Shown: in pieces, positions 9,756-21,945 of the stretch | How the letters are laid out: every line of letters begins with the position of its first letter | Position numbering within the stretch: the first letter of the stretch is position 1 | Origin: Bromus sterilis | Lineage: Eukaryota; Streptophyta; Magnoliopsida; Poales; Poaceae | Assembly (NCBI GenBank): GCA_950022295.1 | Contig: OX465599.1 | Location: 284,229,501-284,293,500 of the forward strand | DNA length: 64,000 nucleotides | Reading direction: 5' to 3' | Notes under the pieces: generated by a model | The model's database searches: none | Told to the model about the DNA's origin: nothing | Seen by the model: only the letters and a program-made list of their open reading frames with translations | Translations under genes and position numbers: made by a program

Positions 9756-10920
9756 AATTCATGCTCGTCCTCGAGTAGGTAAATGATAACAAGCATAATT
9801 TCTGTGGTGACATGCTAGCAACCATATAAGAACTTTGAAAAGTAAAGCAATCAAGGTATGTGATTCAATTCAAGTCATAACATCCAAGAGTCTATATTAG
9901 CATTGAAACAAGTAACAAAGGTGCAAGAGCTCTCGTTGTCCGTGACTCGAATGTCTCCAAATGGTGTTTGCGTGCAATAAGGGGGTAGGGAATACGAGAA
10001 AAAATATTTTTGTTGAGAACTCAATATACAAGAGTTTCACACTTGGTCTTCTTTGGAATCTTATCTTGACTCGTCCCTAGACCACTAGCCAGGTACAAGT
10101 CAATTTGATCCACTCCCTTTCGATATTTTGAGCACTCATGCAATGGATGAGCGTAAGCACGAGAGTTGACCCTTAGGATGGCAAAGAGAGAAATATGGTG
10201 GACGAGGAAGACAAAAAGGGTGAGAAAGGCTCACATCAATGAGGACAATCATAGGCGAGAAGGCCAAATGATAGATATGATGTGAGGAGTAGGGATTTCC
10301 ATGCAACGGATGCACATACGAGCTAAAAAGCTCTCCAATGGAACTATTGGGGGTGCATCCAACTTGCTCGCTCATGAAGACCTAGAGCTCGTTTGAGGAG
10401 GCTCATCCTTGGAATATGTAAGCCAAGTTCTATAGTGTGAAGGTCCCCACATAGCTATATGCATGTATGATCATCTCTATGGAGTACAAGGATAAGAGGA
10501 AGTACTAGTGTGGATCTTTCAAAAGGATAGTAGTGTTGCCCCTTCCTCTCTTTTTATTTATTTTTCTCTTTTTTCTAATTTTTTATATTTTTTTGGTGGC
10601 CTCAATGGCTCTTTCTATTTAATTCTCATTTGTCCTCTTTGGGATCTTTTATTTTGTCCACTTTGGGATCTTTTCCTCACTTAAGGGAAACACTCTAATT
10701 TACAAGAGGGTATAGAAGATCTTTCACACTTTACAAGGTACTCAAATCATAAAGAATATGTAGCTATCATGATGTATGCAATGTGCCGCTGCCAGTGTAG
10801 CAGGAACATGTATAACATGAAGATCAAGTCATTAAGAGGTGGATGTTGCATGGCAATATATCTCGGAAAGGCTATGGAAATGCCTTGATAGGTAGGTATG
10901 GTGGTTGTTTTGAGGAAAGA
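9756..10920 (-). mobile_element. G0 internal 3' region, left of the Copia insertion
   Basis: Non-coding 3' region of G0, closely related to 54442-55507 (E2, same orientation) and to the reverse of 51290-52310 (E1). It stops abruptly at 10916-10920, where Copia sequence begins; the shared bases AAAGA belong to both. Confidence 0.8.
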
Positions 10921-12349
10921 AACAGACGTGGATGTTCTCACATCTATGAAATATTCGACATATCGTTAAAATGGTTTACGATTATGTTCAAAGAGTTGGC
11001 TATGACAAGATTTGATCTTTCATAACGATATTTAGTCTGGACGGATTATTGTAGCAATCACTACATATGCTAGTTTTTGTATATGGTAGTTGAACAAACG
11101 GAACAACGTTCTTCTAATAGAATGGTTACCTAGGACGTGTACAGGACACGGTCCAAAGGGTTCTGTTAATTCAAAGGATGCTAAAATAGCATGCAAATTT
11201 CAATGGTTGAAATAAGCATTCGCGGAGTTGGAATCTTCATCATGATGAAATTGTTAAAACGTTTAGTTTCATCAGAGACGGTGAAGATGCTTGCTTTTGC
11301 AAGAAATTAAGTGGGAGCGCTGAGACATATTTCTAATACATTATGTAGAAGACATATTGTTGATTGGAAATGATGTATCTTTTATTGACACGGGTGAAGT
11401 TTCATTGAAAATTTGATTTTAATGAAAGATTTGGGCAAAACCAGTATATTGGGCTAATATGGTCTATATAGATAGATTGAGGTGCTAATATGGTTGGGCC
11501 GAAGTACATATATGAAATATTGAATAAGTTCAATATGGAAACGACAAGAAAGGTTCTTGCCGCATGGAAAAGGTTGAAGCGAGATTCAAGTGTTTTGACA
11601 CTTGGTGAGTAAAATCACATGAATGATTTGATCAATCATGTACACCATGATATGTACAATTCCAGAATGTCCTATGCTCTAAATGTTATGAGCATATACC
11701 AGAATGATTCATAAGATGATCATTGGACAATAGTAAAGATATCCTTACGTGCTTTGGAAGGACTAAGAATATATATTATGTATGTTGGACAATAGTTCAT
11801 TGTAAAGTGTTACATTGATACTAGTTTTGTCGCAAGATACAATCTAAATTTATCTCAATTTTGGCGGTATGTTAAGGTGGCAAAATGTAATGGAAGAAAG
11901 TTCCATGATAGATTTGGAATAGTTTCAAATGGATTTGGATGAGTTCCAAAGTTAAGGCATTATAACGAATACTACAACGAAAGGCTAAGTATATGACTGC
12001 TCTAGCAGCAGCAAAGGAGGGCATTTGTGTCAAGAAGTTTGTTTGACAAACTAGGTGTAGTTCAAAACGGGCTAATACTATGAAGATCTATTGTATGACA
12101 ATAGATTCAACATGTTTTGAGCTCAAGGGACTAAGGTCTCACCGGAGGACCAAATTTATGCAATGCCATCTCATTAGTGAATGAGTGATGCGTAGAGACG
12201 CAAAGAAATGCAAATACACACGGACCTGAAGTGTCAGATCTAGAGATTAGGTTTACCACTAGCAATGCGTATGGATAACAGCTGAATGCCATAGGTGTTG
12301 GATGCGCAAGTACCAAACTAGATTATTGACTCTAGTGCAAGTGGGAGAC
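10916..12349 (+). mobile_element. extra copy of the Copia internal 3' end (pol remnant)
   Basis: 10916-12349 matches 17639-19072 base for base at a constant offset of 6723, with only two differences that I can see (near 11218 and 11424). It holds degraded reverse transcriptase/RNase H sequence, such as LRALEGLRIYIMYVGQ and CYIDTSFVARYNLN in one frame near 11740-11840, with stops. It ends at the PPT CAAGTGGGAGAC just before the LTR at 12350. It is the right end of a second, mostly deleted unit in tandem with the Copia element. Confidence 0.85.
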
Positions 12350-14052
12350 TGAAGGGAATATGCCCGAGAGGCAATAATAAAGTGGTTATTATCTTATTCC
12401 ATGTTTATGATAAATGTTTATTTTCATGCTATAATTGTGTTAACCGGAAACGTTAATACATGTGTGTTTAATAAACAAAGAAAAGGTTCCTAGTAATGTC
12501 TCTCTTTATACTAGCTTGTTGATTAACGGATGATCAAGGTTTCCTGATCATTGACATTGGATGTCGTTAATAACAAGGTCATATCATTGGAGAATGATGT
12601 GATGAACATACACCCACAATAGTTATAGCAATACGATCATGTCATCAAAGTTTCTATTGCTGTATCAAACTTTCACGAAGTAACCCTAATCCTTAGACCA
12701 TGAGATCACGTCAATCACTGACACCGGAAGAGTACTTTGATTCCATCAAACGTCACACCGTAACAGGGTGATTATAAAGGTGTCGTTGGGTACTTGGAAA
12801 GTGTTAGTTGAGGCTCGTGGATCAAGAGTGGGATTTGTCCATCCAGATGACGGAGAGATATACTCTGGGCCCTCTCGGTGATATCACATTGACATCGCTT
12901 GCAAGCACGTGACTGGCTCACGAGGATGTTATATCACGGAACGAGTAAAGAGTACTTGTCGGTAACGAGATCGAACTAGGTATGGATGATACCAAATGAT
13001 CGGATCTCGGACAAGTCAAATATCGCGAGACAAAAGGAATTGGTTACGGAGTAATGGTTCACACGATCACTAGTTCATCGTTGAGTAAGTGGGAGTCATC
13101 ATGGATCTCCAGATCCCTCTGATGATTATTGATCGGAGAAGAGTCTCTGTCATGTCCATTTTATTCACGAACCCTAGGGTGACACACTTAAGGATTCGTT
13201 GACGCGTTTGAGTGGATACGGAACGCCGGAGAATATACTGGACATCACATGGACTGTTTTTGATAAAACTGCTGGAATAGTTTCGGTATATCAAAATAGT
13301 GCAAGGGGATAATTGTTAATGTGTTCATTGAATGAAGTGTTCATCAATGAAGTACTCATTGAATGAAGTGTTCATTAATTTGAGTGACATTAAACAAGAT
13401 AATTAAAAGTGTTTTAATGTGATAAAACTCTTGGAATTTTGAGTGGAGATTTATGGAAATTATGGGAATAATGTGTGACCCTTTGTTTTTGTGAGTGGAG
13501 AGTCCACCCACATGATGAGGGGAGAGGTGGGGGCACCTCTTGGGGCGTGCTACCCCTTGGGGGCTGCCTCCCCCTCCTCCTATATATAGATGGGTGGAGG
13601 TCCTCACACAACTCACTCATTCCTCCATATCTCATATGCCCTTTGGTTGGCATCTTCCTCCCCTTGCTAGCTGATCCAGTTTCACGAGTACGGTGCTTAG
13701 GCGAAGCCCTGCTCAAGATCTTCTCTACCACCACCACCACTATGTTATAGTGCTGCTGGAGTTCCCGAGGATCCACTACTTCCGCTGCCCAACTGGAGCA
13801 AGGGGCGGAGGTCGTCACTGATCTGTACGTGTGACCGACTACGGAGACGCTGCCCGTTCGTGGCGTCAAGTCTTCATCACGACCTTGAGGTCGGCGAGTG
13901 TTCGACTATATCACCCACGAGAATAGTTCTCGTTAAAGCTTTTGGTCTTCGAGGGTGAGTCCTTCTCAAACCGTTACAAGTGATCTTCTAGATGTGATCT
14001 TGGCTGTTACAACCGTAGGAAAATTTTTGTTTTCTATGCAACGAACCCTTCA
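12350..14052 (+). repeat. Copia 5' LTR
   Basis: It begins TGAAGGGAATATGCCC and ends ACGAACCCTTCA. A TATA box, TATATATA, lies at 13581-13588. By eye it differs from the 3' LTR at about ten positions, all substitutions, so both copies have the same length. Confidence 0.9.
13581..13588 (+). promoter_or_regulatory. TATA box of the Copia LTR
   Basis: TATATATA preceded by CTCCTCC. The same box is at 20304-20311 in the 3' LTR. It marks the likely U3/R promoter of the element. Confidence 0.7.
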
Positions 14053-14053
14053 G

Positions 14054-14066
14054 TGGTATCAGAGCC
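14054..14066 (+). other. Copia primer binding site (initiator tRNA-Met)
   Basis: TGGTATCAGAGCC follows the end of the 5' LTR after one base (G), as in most plant Copia elements. Confidence 0.9.
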
Positions 14067-16550
14067 TCGTCTATGCGTAGATGCTTTGTACGGTTAGAAC
14101 ACATAGAGATGTGGGCGTTGATCCTCTAGTTGTTACCCTCTTTTGTGCACTTGTTCATATTGCGGCAATGTTGGATTGAAGCGGCCCTAAGCGCAGATTG
14201 CGTGTCACGCTTGACATACGGCTTGTACCGTATAAAGTGGCTTTGGGGGTGTCAGTTTCTCTAACATTAGTGATATGGCATTTGCAACGGAGGGCCCTGG
14301 AAAGGGATGAAAAGAAACAACTAGCGAATCAACGTTGTGGTTCTTGTCCGTAGGTAAGATCGGTTCTTTCCTAGGAAGCCCAAAACCACGTAAAATTTGC
14401 AAAGATAATTTAGAAGCGTCTAACTTGTTTTTGCAGGGCATGTGATGTGATATGGTCATTGTTACAAAATTGTTGTATGAAATGAGATTTATTGTAAACA
14501 ACCGGCAGGAGCCATATGGTTGTGTTTTTCCTTTTTAAGGCCTGCGTGCTGTAGATATATCCATGAGATATATTGTAATGGAGAAGGACGACCATGGTGG
14601 TGGCGCCATGGACCTTGGTGCCGCGCCGGTGGCATGATGGAGATCATACCAAGACGCACAAGATGGAGATCTAATGCGAGAAGGACCATATCATATCACA
14701 TTATCCATGCATGTGATGTTTATCCTTTTATGCATCTTATTTTGCTTAGTTACGATCATGATCGCTGCGGTAGCATTATAAGATGATCCCTCTCACTTAA
14801 TATCAAGATAATTATATGTTCTTCCTTAGTATGCACCGTTAAGAAAGTTCGTCGTTTCGAGACACCACGTGATGATCGGGTGTGATAGACTCTACGTTCG
14901 CATACAACGGGTGTTTTCAAGCCTAGCATGTACAGACATGGCCTTGAAACACATGCAAATACTAAGGTTCTACTTGGCGAGCCTAGCATGTACAGACATG
15001 GCCTCGGAACATGGACCGAAAGGTTAAGCACGAGTCATATGGATGATATGATGAACCATATTGAGATGCTCGCCATTGCAGCTACACTGCCTCACGTGAT
15101 GATCGGTCGTGGTGTAGTGAATTTGGTTCGTGTAATCACCAAAGACGACTCGAGGGATGTTGTTTTTGAGTGGGAGTTAGATGAACTCATTTTATCATGA
15201 ACTAAATCAAAGTGAATTTGCATAGTTCGTTGTAGTCATTGGCATTTGTTTACTACCTTTGCGCTTAGCTATAATTGAGATAATAGAACTATAGAATTCT
15301 GGATATTTAACTTTACGGACTGGTACCGTATTGTTTGAGTGTCAATCTAAAGTTTAAAGTCTTATTGCAAACTTTAGCAAACCTTGCTTACTCCATGAAG
15401 TTTAATAATGTGTATTAAATCGAGAGTAACAATTCCAGTGTTAGTGTCTAAGTATCACACTTTCCTCCATGATCCTTGATATTCAAATGTTGTTTGTTAT
15501 TATCAAGGTTATCTAGGAGCTGAAAGGATTGTTTCAGAAACTATCATGTGTGGAAGATATAGCGATATCTGAAACAATGTTTAGTTGCAATGTGATAGAG
15601 TAAAATTTAGTGAGAAACATGTTCTCATATTGTATGAGAATTTGTGAAGGTTGGAGACACTATGTGTCCTAATCTCTCAAAAAGGTTTTGGGAACTAATA
15701 TTGTACTCACAGTTTGTCCCTATGAGCTATGGTAGTTTTGTCATGAAAGTTGTCATGATAGGATGAATGGAAGATGTAGGTAAAAAGTTTACTACACTAT
15801 AAGATTACTAAAGAATGGAATTTGGAAGAACACCAAACATTTGATGACGGTGATTTACATCAAAGTGAGAATCAAAGGGTGTTAGTATTTGACTAACACA
15901 CTTTGGATTATGTGTCATATGAATGGTGCCACAAGTGATGTTGATAAATTCTTCTAAAAAGGAAAGGAATTGCTGAAAGAGGATCTGAAAAATATTTTGG
16001 CAAAAAGAAAAAGGAAAAGACTGGAAATGTCCAGCTCGGGTATATAGATGATATACATGTTATGGGTATATTCATTGCTTGTTAAACAGTGTGATTCTTG
16101 AGTATTGGATACTGATTGGTTGGTATGAAGTGTCATACAGAACAACGCAATACAAGAGTTGCAATGGCCTGAGTAACTAGCAAATAAATATGGGATGATT
16201 CTCATAAAAAACAAAATAAAGTGTTATTATGTTTATCGTTGGAATTAAACCTAGCCTTCAAGATTTATTTGAATAATTGTTATTCTGTTCTGGTGTTATA
16301 TGAACAATAGTTGTTCAAATTATCACCATATTCATAGAAGATGGATGAACTCTATAAATCTTGTTGGAGAAATCACATCCATAATAACTGATGCTAAACA
16401 TGTCGCAAGACAAATGATTAGAAGATCACTTATGAGTGACACCACCGTTTGAATCATATTGGAAAGAAACACATGAAGAAACTCCATGATGGTGGATTTT
16501 TGGAGTCTTTTGATTTTGAATCAACTGACGCTTGTAAGAATTTCCTAGAA
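14067..16550 (+). mobile_element. Copia untranslated leader and degraded gag region
   Basis: No open frame of significance. The leader contains a 23-bp direct repeat beginning GCCTAGCATGTACAGACATG at 14921-14943 and 14981-15003, and two copies of CACGTGATGATCGG (near 14866 and 15094). Sequence further right is AT-rich with scattered gag-like fragments and many stops. Confidence 0.6.
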
Positions 16551-17330
16551 ATAATTGAAACTCCGTTCATAGGCAAAGAAGAACGGACGACTAACTTATT
16601 GGACATTATGCATGTTGATGTATAGTTCATTATGTGTAGCCGTGTGTGGTGGGTCTTATAACTTCATATACTTTAACCAAGGATTTGAGTGGATATATGT
16701 GTATATTTACTTGATAAGGAAGAAGTATGAAATGTTTGAAAATGTTCAAATAAATTTCAAGATGAAGTGAAAATCATTGTAACGAGAAAATAAGAGTTTA
16801 TGATTGGATCATAAAAGAAGATTTTTTGAGTTAAAAGTTTAGCAAATGCCTGAGAGTTTAGGAATCGTTCCAAAACTTGCATTTCCCGAAACACCATAGG
16901 AGTATGGAGTGTTCGAGAGATGTAATCAAACCTTGTTTGACATGGTAAGGATCAAAGGTGTTATTTATAAAATTGCCATTATATTTTAAGGATTAAGCTT
17001 TAGAGACTACCGCTTTTCACTGAAAAGAGCGCCATCGAGATCCGTTGAAATGACACCATATAAGTTATGGAATGGGATAAAACCCAATTTGTCTTTTCTT
17101 AAATTTTGGTATGCAAGGCATATGTAAAATGTTTACAACCAAAGTCGGATAAAGTACGTCTTTGTAGGTTATCCCAAAGTAACCGTTGGGTATTCCTCCA
17201 TAACACTAAAGACAAAAGTTTTTTTTTGTGGCTAAGAGCATCAAGTTTCTTGAGAAGGAATTTTTGCGAAAAGTTAAGTGGGAGGACAGTAGAACTTCGA
17301 TTAGGTTGTTGAACCTAAGCTTTATGTGCT
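16551..17330 (+). pseudogene. Copia integrase remnant
   Basis: Reading through stops and shifting frames gives pieces typical of Angela-type integrase: LLDIMHVDV, then FQDEVKIIV, then LAFPETP, CNQTLFDMV, SAIEIR, and VCKAYVKCLQPKSDK (17105-17160). At least eight stops or shifts fall within about 750 bp. In a living element this domain joins the cDNA to the chromosome. Confidence 0.7.
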
Positions 17331-19072
17331 AAGTGGCGCAGCGCCGGAAAGTGTCCCGGAAGCGGCCGCAATGCTCTTGGCTACCGTGTCCCAAAGGTTG
17401 TGGTCACGGCGATCTAAGTTCCTATTGAACTGCGTAGTTCGGGTAATCGATCAAATAGTAAGATTTGAGATTGAATCATTGTTATTTGATAATAATGGAC
17501 CGACTACATGCAAAGAAGCGATGATGGGCCCTGAATCCGTCAAAATGGCTAGAAGCTATAAAATCCGTGATAGTTCCATACACGAGAAACCAAGTTTCTG
17601 AACTTGGAAGACCCTCTAGATACCGTGTTTGGATCTATAAAGAAACAGACGTGGATGTTCTCACATCTATGAAATATTCGACATATCGTTAAAATGGTTT
17701 ACGATTATGTTCAAAGAGTTGGCTATGACAAGATTTGATCTTTCATAACGATATTTAGTCTGGACGGATTATTGTAGCAATCACTACATATGCTAGTTTT
17801 TGTATATGGTAGTTGAACAAACGGAACAACGTTCTTCTAATAGAATGGTTACCTAGGACGTGTACAGGACACGGTCCAAAGGGTTCTGTTAATTCAAAGG
17901 ATGCTAAAATAGCATGCAAATTTCAATGGTTGAAACAAGCATTCGCGGAGTTGGAATCTTCATCATGATGAAATTGTTAAAACGTTTAGTTTCATCAGAG
18001 ACGGTGAAGATGCTTGCTTTTGCAAGAAATTAAGTGGGAGCGCTGAGACATATTTCTAATACATTATGTAGAAGACATATTGTTGATTGGAAATGATGTA
18101 TCTTTTATTGACACGGGTGAAGTTTCATTGAAAATTTGATTTTAATGGAAGATTTGGGCAAAACCAGTATATTGGGCTAATATGGTCTATATAGATAGAT
18201 TGAGGTGCTAATATGGTTGGGCCGAAGTACATATATGAAATATTGAATAAGTTCAATATGGAAACGACAAGAAAGGTTCTTGCCGCATGGAAAAGGTTGA
18301 AGCGAGATTCAAGTGTTTTGACACTTGGTGAGTAAAATCACATGAATGATTTGATCAATCATGTACACCATGATATGTACAATTCCAGAATGTCCTATGC
18401 TCTAAATGTTATGAGCATATACCAGAATGATTCATAAGATGATCATTGGACAATAGTAAAGATATCCTTACGTGCTTTGGAAGGACTAAGAATATATATT
18501 ATGTATGTTGGACAATAGTTCATTGTAAAGTGTTACATTGATACTAGTTTTGTCGCAAGATACAATCTAAATTTATCTCAATTTTGGCGGTATGTTAAGG
18601 TGGCAAAATGTAATGGAAGAAAGTTCCATGATAGATTTGGAATAGTTTCAAATGGATTTGGATGAGTTCCAAAGTTAAGGCATTATAACGAATACTACAA
18701 CGAAAGGCTAAGTATATGACTGCTCTAGCAGCAGCAAAGGAGGGCATTTGTGTCAAGAAGTTTGTTTGACAAACTAGGTGTAGTTCAAAACGGGCTAATA
18801 CTATGAAGATCTATTGTATGACAATAGATTCAACATGTTTTGAGCTCAAGGGACTAAGGTCTCACCGGAGGACCAAATTTATGCAATGCCATCTCATTAG
18901 TGAATGAGTGATGCGTAGAGACGCAAAGAAATGCAAATACACACGGACCTGAAGTGTCAGATCTAGAGATTAGGTTTACCACTAGCAATGCGTATGGATA
19001 ACAGCTGAATGCCATAGGTGTTGGATGCGCAAGTACCAAACTAGATTATTGACTCTAGTGCAAGTGGGAGAC
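17331..19072 (+). pseudogene. Copia reverse transcriptase/RNase H remnant and PPT
   Basis: 17639-19072 is the partner of 10916-12349 and carries the same stops. 17331-17638 is unique to this unit. The PPT CAAGTGGGAGAC lies at 19061-19072. Confidence 0.65.
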
Positions 19073-20775
19073 TGAAGGGAATATGCCCGAGAGGCAATAA
19101 TAAAGTGGTTATTATCTTATTCCATGTTTATGATAAATGTTTATTTTCATGCTATAATTGTGTTAACCGGAAACGTTAATACATGTGTGTTTAATAAACA
19201 AAGAAAAGGTTCCTAGTAATGTCTCTCTTTATACTAGCTTGTTGATTAACGGATGATCAAGGTTTCCTGATCATTGACATTGGATGTCGTTAATAACAAG
19301 GTCATATCATTGGAGAATGATGTGATGAACATACACCCACAGTAGTTATAGCAATACGATCATGTCATCAAAGTTTCTATTGCTGTATCAAACTTTCACG
19401 AAGTAACCCTAATCCTTAGACCATGAGATCACGTCAATCACTGACACCGGAAGAGTACTTTGATTCCATCAAACGTCACACCGTAACAGGGTGATTATAA
19501 AGGTGTCGTTGGATACTTGGAAAGTGTTAGTTGAGGCTCGTGGATCAAGAGTGGGATTTGTCCATCCAGATGACGGAGAGATATACTCTGGGCCCTCTCG
19601 GTGATATCACATTGACATCGCTTGCAAGCACGTGACTGGCTCACGAGGATGTTATATCACGGAACGAGTAAAGAGTACTTGTCGGTAACGAGATCGAACT
19701 AGGTATGGATGATACCAAATGATCGGATCTCGGACAAGTCAAATATCGCGAGACAAAAGGAATTGGTTACGGAGTAATGGTTCACACGATCACTAGTTCA
19801 TCGTTGAGTAAGTGGGAGTCATCATGGATCTCCAGATCCCTCTGATGATTATTGATTGGAGAAGAGTCTCTGTCATGTCCATTTTATTCACGAACCGTAG
19901 GGTGACACACTTAAGGATTCGTTGACGCGTTTGAGTGGATACGGAACGCCGGAGAATATACTGGACATCACATGGACTGTTTTTGATAAAACTGTTGGAA
20001 TAGTTTCGGTATATCAAAATAGTGCAAGGGGATAATTGTTAATGTGTTCATTGAATGAAGTGTTCATCAATGAAGTACTCATTGAATGAAGTGTTCATTA
20101 ATTTGAGTGACATTAAACAAGATAATTAAAAGTGTTTTAATGTGATAAAACTCTTGGAATTTTGAGTGGAGATTTATGGAAATTATGGGAATAATGTGTG
20201 ACCCTTTGTTTTTTTGAGTGGAGAGTCCACCCACATGATGAGGGGAGAGGTGGGGGCACCTCTTGGGGCGTGCTACCCCTTGGGGGCTGCCTCCCCCTCC
20301 TCCTATATATAGATGGGTGGAGGTCCTCACACAACTCACTCATTCCTCCATATCTCATATGCCCTTTGGTTGGCATCTTCCTCCCCTTGCTAGCTGATCC
20401 AGTTTCACGAGTACGGTGCTTAGGCGAAGCCCTGCTCAAGATCTTCTCTACCACCACCACCACTATGTTATAGTGCTGCTGGAGTTCCCGAGGATCCACT
20501 ACTTCCGCTGCCCAACTGGAGCAAGGGGCGGAGGTCGTCACTGATCTGTACGTGTGACCGACTACGGAGACGCTGCCCGTTCGTGGCGTCAAGTCTTCAT
20601 CACGACCTTGAGGTCGGCGAGTGTTCGACTACATCACCCACGAGAATAGTTCTCGTTAAAGCTTTTGGTCTTCGAGGGTGAGTCCTTCTCAAACCGTTAC
20701 AAGTGATCTTCTAGATGTCATCTTGGTTGTTACAACCGTAGGAAAATTTTTGTTTTCTATGCAATGAACCCTTCA
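19073..20775 (+). repeat. Copia 3' LTR
   Basis: 1703 bp, starting TGAAGGGAATATGCCC and ending GAACCCTTCA, followed by G0 sequence (AGCAC then TACACGCATG). Differences from the 5' LTR include C/T changes near 19858 and 19993 and a G/T change near 20213. Confidence 0.9.
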
Positions 20776-21497
20776 AGCACTACACGCATGAAGTGATAAA
20801 AATATAGTGAGACGAAGGACGAACTAATGATTGTTGATGGAGAAGGGGATGCATGGGGCATCCCCAAGCTTGAGTGCTTGACACTCTCGGATCTTCTTTC
20901 ATCATCTTCCATCGCACACTTGAAAACTCGCTTCATACATAACTCATCATAAGCTGATTAGAGAGGTTAGTACCCTTAATAAAATAATTTTCTCCACTGG
21001 ATATAAAGATATTCTTGAAGAGCTACATTTTCTCAAGGTTTCCAATAGGTTTTTGCAAATAAAAAGCAAGCTTAAGGTTTGCAAAAGTAAGGAGAGGCAA
21101 AACGTGGCAGAATCTGTGAAAAACAGAACAACATGTAGTAGAGAAATTTTTCGGGGTACTTCTGCAACTCAAATCAAAAAATCAGAACATACGAAAGTTT
21201 AACAATTGTATAGAGCATGTTGTGTAAAAAATTCAGCTCAAAAAGATGAACTGGTGATTTGATCCGAATTTTTTACGTCAAGAAGACAAAATTTGTTTTC
21301 TGGACAACATGTCACAACTTTTGCTTGCCTTATCATAACAGGCTATAACTTGGCACAAAGCTTGAAAATGAAGTTACAATGATGTTTCTACAGTATTAAC
21401 AATCATCAAGACCACTAAGAACAGAAATAAAAATGGGTTGCCTCCCAACAAGCGCTTTCTTTTACGCCTTTAAGCTAGGCATAAGGCAAAAGAAGAA
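20776..21497 (-). mobile_element. G0 internal region between the Copia insertion and protease
   Basis: Non-coding on the minus strand. It resumes about 860 bp further into the G0 internal region than the sequence left of the Copia element, judged against E2 (55507 versus about 56366). It holds a PPT-like AAGCTTGGGGATG (minus strand, near 20860-20872) and, about 50 nt after the protease stop, the hairpin TGGGAGGCAACCCA at 21447-21434. Confidence 0.75.
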
Positions 21498-21945
21498 TCA
21501 AGTTTTATCAAGAGAAAGAGAATAGCTAGCCCATGTAACAGACTCAGATGGTAACTTGATTTTCTTTCTAGGCAAGTGTTCCATCCCCTTTTTGAGAGGG
21601 AATTGAAATTTTATATTCCCCTCTTTCATGTCAATGATAGCACCAACGGTGCGGAGAAAAGGACGTCCCAAAATAATTGGACATAAAGGTTCACACTCTA
21701 TATCCATAATAATAAAATCAATGTGAACATAGTTGTCATTGACGATGATAAGAACATCGTCGATCTTCCCCAAAGATTTCTTTACGGAAGAATCAATGAG
21801 ACGAACACCAAAAGAACAAGAATCAAAAGGTTTCAATTCAAACATATCATACATTCTTTTGGGCATGACGGAGGTACTAGCTCCAACGTCACATAAAGCA
21901 TAGCAAGAGAAGTTATTTAATTTAATTTTGATCATAGGGTCCCAA
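21498..21945 (-). pseudogene. G0 aspartic protease (retropepsin) C-terminal part
   Basis: The minus-strand frame ends at 21498 after YSLSLDKT. It contains the active-site block LCDVGASTSVMPKRMYDMF and the second retropepsin landmark PIILGRPFLRTVGA about 75 residues later, the order expected for Athila-type proteases that cut the gag polyprotein. The frame is cut at 21945 by the chromovirus; its N-terminal continuation is at 43060 and above (…KLHDGW, then DP). Confidence 0.8.
21941..21945. repeat. left target-site duplication of the chromovirus (CCCAA)
   Basis: CCCAA precedes TGTCAGAACC here and follows GGGTCCCGACA at 43060-43064. E2 carries GGGTCCCAACCATCATC without an insertion at the equivalent place (57598-57614), which confirms the empty site. 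Confidence 0.9.

Larger units (their letters stand above)
12350..20775 (+). mobile_element. Copia LTR retrotransposon, Angela/BARE-like, non-autonomous
   Basis: Two 1703-bp LTRs (12350-14052, 19073-20775) flank an internal region of 5020 bp. The LTR start TGAAGGGAATATGCCC and the PPT CAAGTGGGAGAC match the Angela/WIS/BARE group. A PBS complementary to initiator tRNA-Met lies directly after the 5' LTR. The internal region carries relics of gag-pol with many stops, so the element cannot encode its own machinery. The right flank is G0 sequence; the left flank has been lost. Confidence 0.85.

Noticed and set aside
14054..14066. tRNA-like sequences at the primer binding sites (also 25679, 39369, 46457, 48635)
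   Set aside because: They are only 13-18 bp complements of tRNA 3' ends and not tRNA genes; no cloverleaf is present.
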